Origin: Caenorhabditis remanei
Taxonomy: Eukaryota; Nematoda; Chromadorea; Rhabditida; Rhabditidae
DNA length: 64,000 nucleotides
Direction: 5' to 3'
Assembly (NCBI RefSeq): GCF_010183535.1
Contig: NC_071330.1
Span: forward strand, 6,491,717-6,555,716
Part shown: positions 60,501-64,000 of the stretch, one piece after another
How positions within the stretch are numbered: position 1 is the stretch's first letter
Layout of the letters: each line of letters opens with the position of its first letter
Made by a program: the position numbers and the translations under genes
Notes under the pieces: model-generated
What the model was told of the DNA's origin: nothing
Databases searched by the model: none
The model's input: the letters and a program-made list of their open reading frames with translations, nothing else

Positions 60501-63500
60501 ACTCTTGGGATTGTACTACTTCTCTTCCAACCTTTAAGCCGTTCCTATTTTTTCAATAACTCTCGAAAAACCAACGCTATTAGTACCAAAACTACAAGTG
60601 TTGATGATTATTATGGAAATAATAACGGCTGACATGCGTAGTACTTTTCTTGTCTCTGTCCTCCAATGTCAGTCCGTCCACTGTTGCTTGCTAGCAGCAG
60701 GGTTGATGATGCGTCTCTGGGTTAGTAGTAGCGGAGTGAAAAGAGAAGATGATTTGATGGCGAGATGAGAGTGTTCAGCAGAAGAAATAAAGAAAAAATA
60801 AGGAGAATATGCTAGGGTGTAGCGCCACAGAGACGAAATTCTTATTATACTTTTTTTGCTGCTCTTCTCATCCGACGTTTTTTCTCTTTCACCCCATTTT
60901 ATATCCTTATATGGTTTTCACTGAACTTCCTCGAATGCACGGTGTTTTAAAATATTCCAATATTTTTAGCATTTTATTGAAACAAGTTTGTTTCCTAATA
61001 ACTCATCCGAAATATCGTAAAATACCACTACTCTTTCCCTTCCGGCTCTCATAGCTTTATATCAACAGTCAGCAATGATAAGAGACTAATGTGTATGTTC
61101 TTTTTTCTACATGCATGATAGATTTCTTGCAAATATCATGGCTGATCTCGCACCATGTAATTATCGCATTGGACAATGCTGGTGTTTTTCTGCTTGTCGA
61201 CAGCTCTAACTCATCTTCTGCCCTTTTCGCTCATCGTTCTATGTTTCTCGTGATGGCTCGTTGTTTATGCGCATTGCATTCATCACTCGACAGATTTTGA
61301 TAGATTTCAAGGCCCACATCCTCTGTTGGTCACGCTCTCCTGGAACCTTGTGTCTCCTCTCCTAATTTGGCATAATATCTAATCTAGGCAACTGGCTGAG
61401 AAATGTTCTTCCTTTCTCTTTCCTCGCCGCCTTCTCTTTTTCTCATCGTTTTTTCCTTGCTTTCTTCCATAGTGTTGTCATCTTCGTTGTCGTCCTCCGT
61501 CTCTACTTATTCGTCGTTTTCTTTTTTTGGTTTTGCTGGGTTAGGCCAGATGCAGAGTGTATATGTTTCTCATCGTTCTTTCTATCTCTTCTTTTCTATC
61601 TTCCTTCTCCGTTCTCTCCGCTTTCATCTAACGTTCGTTGTTTTTCGCACACGTTGAAAAGTGAGCGCGTTCTGAAAAGAGAACATGAGACGGAGGGGGT
61701 TCTTCTCGCACGTTTATGCATCTGGACTTGTGGAAATAATATGCAAAGTGGTATTGATAGAGAGAAAAAAAAAGTGTCGTTGACTTTAAGAGGAAGATGT
61801 GTTGGTTATGAACTGTATCCTCATCACTGCCCACTGTTATTGTTTGCAGTAAATTTTTGGTTGTTAGAGGTTTAAAAAAAATGAGACATCAACGGGAAAA
61901 TTGTCTTCCGATATTGTCATCCTGGCCCGCTGTTTTGTGATGGTGACGTCATACGGTGCCCCATCAATGTGCTCGCCTTCCTTCTTCTTCATCGCCTTCT
62001 TTCCTCTTTTATTTTCTCTTTGTAGAATATGTGTCTGTGTGCTCTGGTTTCTCGAATGTCTCTTTTCTTTTTCTCTCTCTCCCTCTCGCTCTCTCTATCG
62101 TCCATTCCGAAATAGGTCTCGAGTGTGCGAGTTTTGATTTCAATTTCAGTTGACACATCATTCTTCTTCTATGTCTGCTATCGATTTATCATTGCAATTT
62201 TTCTTTTTCAGGTCCAGAGCAACGGTTCATCGTCGAATCACGCTCCGACTGTCGGCGAGCACCAACTCGGCATTTCGAGCACAAAAATGGCTACCGGAGA
62301 CACGGGTCACGTTGGAGTGAGTTTTTTTCTAAATCTTGAAAGGTTCTTTGCGCACTGATCTTTCGATATGTTATCTGCGTCAAATTTATTACAAAGTGTG
62401 CTTGCCTGTCTTCTTTTGCAAAGAGTTTTCGCGCATACTCCGCAACCGAGTAGCTATGTCGTTTCCCCATCATGTTTTTATTTTCTGTTAGGACGAGTTG
62501 GTAGTTATATGTCCGTCGCCCTCTGCTGTCCTAGTCTTTCCACATTCTACTCACTCACTCACTCCTTTCTTTTTCTACCGATTGATTGAACGAACGGATG
62601 GAAGAAGGGAGGGGAGGAGGCAGTAAGAGGCGCCATAAGCGGCACTGTTTTTCTCGCACACTCACACACACACACACATTTTCGTCTCATTTCATTTTGT
62701 TTCGGTCACGAGTAGAAATTAGAAGAGTCGCATCCATTGATTTATATTCACATCATCTTCAAGTTTATTTTTCAAAATGTTTTAAATCTAAATTGATGAA
62801 TTTTTCCAGAACGTAACCTATTTGAGCTCCGGAATGCTCGGCCCAACACAGTTCATGCCACAAAACTCGTCTCATCCGTCAACATCAGTTATGATGCAGC
62901 CACCGCAAAACGGTGGAGTTTCACGTTCTTCTCCTACAGAGATGCAACAGTGCATAAAGACGATGTCGGAAGATTCGATCGAAATGCGAGATTACAATTC
63001 TAGTGTTCATCATATGCACCCTCATCAGATGCAAATGCAACATCACATGCAGCCTCAGCAGCAGTATAACATGCCATATCACAATCATCAACAAATGCAG
63101 CAAATGCACTACCAACATGTAAGTCTTTCTCAATCTGTGTAAGCTACGGTGTATTAAAATACTCTCTTTTAGCAGCAACAACAATATCAACAACAAGCTC
63201 AACATCATCAAATGTATCCACCTCAAATTCAGCAACAGTCTCAACAACAGCCACAACAGACTAGTCAACAACCACAATCGTCATCTGCGCCGCAGCACGT
63301 CAATGAGTCAAGCAATCTCTCATCGGCCGGAAGTATATCGGACCGTGAGCCAGAACAACAACACGGTGGCACTCCGCAAAGGTAAGAATATGTAGGAAAT
63401 TTTTAAAACATTTATTTTTCTAAACTACTTTCGTAAGAAGATCAAACATATATTTAATTCAGGCCGACGTCATCACAGACTACAACCACTACCGACAAGA

Positions 63501-64000
63501 AATCCGCTAGAAAACGGAGGCGAGTAGGGCACACGGATGAGCAAGCAACTCCAAAACAAGAAAGAAAAATCACCGAGTTTATGAAAGTTGGAGAAGCAGC
63601 TGGTTCAAACAATGTTGCAAGATGTCTGATGACAGAATTCCAACAAAATCAAGGCTCGCCTAAAAGACAAGCACCTGCTCAACAGAATGGATCTAATAAT
63701 TACGAACAACCTCAACAGCAGCACGTTAATCAATATGAAGCGCAACAATCATATTGGACAACGGCTGCACCATCGCTTGGAGCGAATAATCGTGGAACTC
63801 CAACGCCCACCCAACAACAACACTACTCTTCAGATTCTAATTCAAACTCGAATCAATCACCACCAGGTCAAGCTAACCAATCTGGAAGAATGGTGCGGAC
63901 GATAGATGGAGAAACACAAACAGATGCATCACTATCACAGGTTTGTGTTTTTTAATTGTCGTGAAGTAAATATTCGTTATTTTTATTCCAGAGGTTACAG
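57512..64000 (+). CDS. tlk-1: Tousled-like kinase, N-terminal part (runs off the window)
   Basis: Exons 57512-57640, 62212-62316, 62810-63118, 63173-63381, 63463-63940 and 63992 onwards give the first ~413 residues in frame. The N-terminus is Gly/Ser/Asn rich, exons 3-4 are dominated by Gln/His/Met repeats, and exon 5 has a basic KKSARKRRRVGHTDEQATPK nuclear-localisation-like segment followed by the ERKITEFMK motif and GETQTDASL, both characteristic of TLK proteins. The kinase domain is beyond 64000. TLKs phosphorylate the histone chaperone ASF1 and act in replication and chromosome segregation. Intron 1 is ~4.6 kb. Synteny: C07A9.3. Confidence 0.88.
57641..62211 (+). other. Large first intron of tlk-1
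   Basis: About 4.6 kb of strongly pyrimidine-rich + strand sequence. Long open frames at 59373-60272 and elsewhere are a by-product of low stop-codon density in T/C-rich DNA. No exon with proper splice signals and protein-like content was found. It may carry enhancers or alternative promoters. Confidence 0.6.
62662..62680. repeat. Short CA-rich microsatellite
   Basis: CACACTCACACACACACACA-type stretch in intron 2 of tlk-1. Confidence 0.85.

Overview
The window is nuclear DNA of a nematode of the genus Caenorhabditis. It has AT-rich introns of about 45-50 bp, TTTCAG 3' splice sites, gene pairs about 100-250 bp apart with acceptors just before the second ATG (SL2-operon style), and a gene set I recognise from C. 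elegans chromosome III (cosmids F58A4 and C07A9). The translated products resemble the C. elegans proteins. Gene names below come from recalled families and recalled synteny; no search was run. All exon coordinates were joined by hand from splice signals and checked by reading-frame arithmetic.

1-24 kb is gene dense. On the + strand lies a likely operon ubc-7 (E2), rpac-19 (Pol I/III subunit), tbg-1 (gamma-tubulin). It faces hlh-11 (AP-4-like bHLH-zipper, - strand), which has a long upstream region with candidate non-coding exons. Then come hcp-3 (CENP-A, +), an unnamed helical protein (-) sharing a 178-bp divergent promoter with pri-1 (DNA primase, +), bbs-4 (+) with a perfect X-box, a large C-type-lectin membrane protein (+) and a small Ser-rich protein (+).

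23.8-28.5 kb holds two tandem - strand paralogues for small secreted Thr/Ser-rich proteins, a decayed tyrosine-phosphatase-like gene (+) and a TRAPPC3/BET3-like pseudogene (-).

28.5-45.3 kb is gene poor. It contains a five-exon C3HC4 RING gene (-) with a possible nested antisense gene in one intron, a (GA)n microsatellite, a tRNA-like repeat, and a 911-bp element with 17-bp terminal inverted repeats. Nine of the window's ten GTCTAGAC palindromes (the Smad-binding-element sequence) fall at 29.1-42.6 kb.

45.3-54.1 kb is a - strand cluster: a UDP-glycosyltransferase (ugt-60-like), a bestrophin, a SET/SMYD-like protein (set-3-like) and the BUD31 splicing factor. 57.5-64 kb is the 5' part of tlk-1 (Tousled-like kinase), whose first intron is about 4.6 kb and whose kinase domain lies beyond the window.

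Functionally the left half is rich in cell-division genes (gamma-tubulin, CENP-A, primase) with tlk-1 at the far right. The primase promoter has a perfect E2F-type site.
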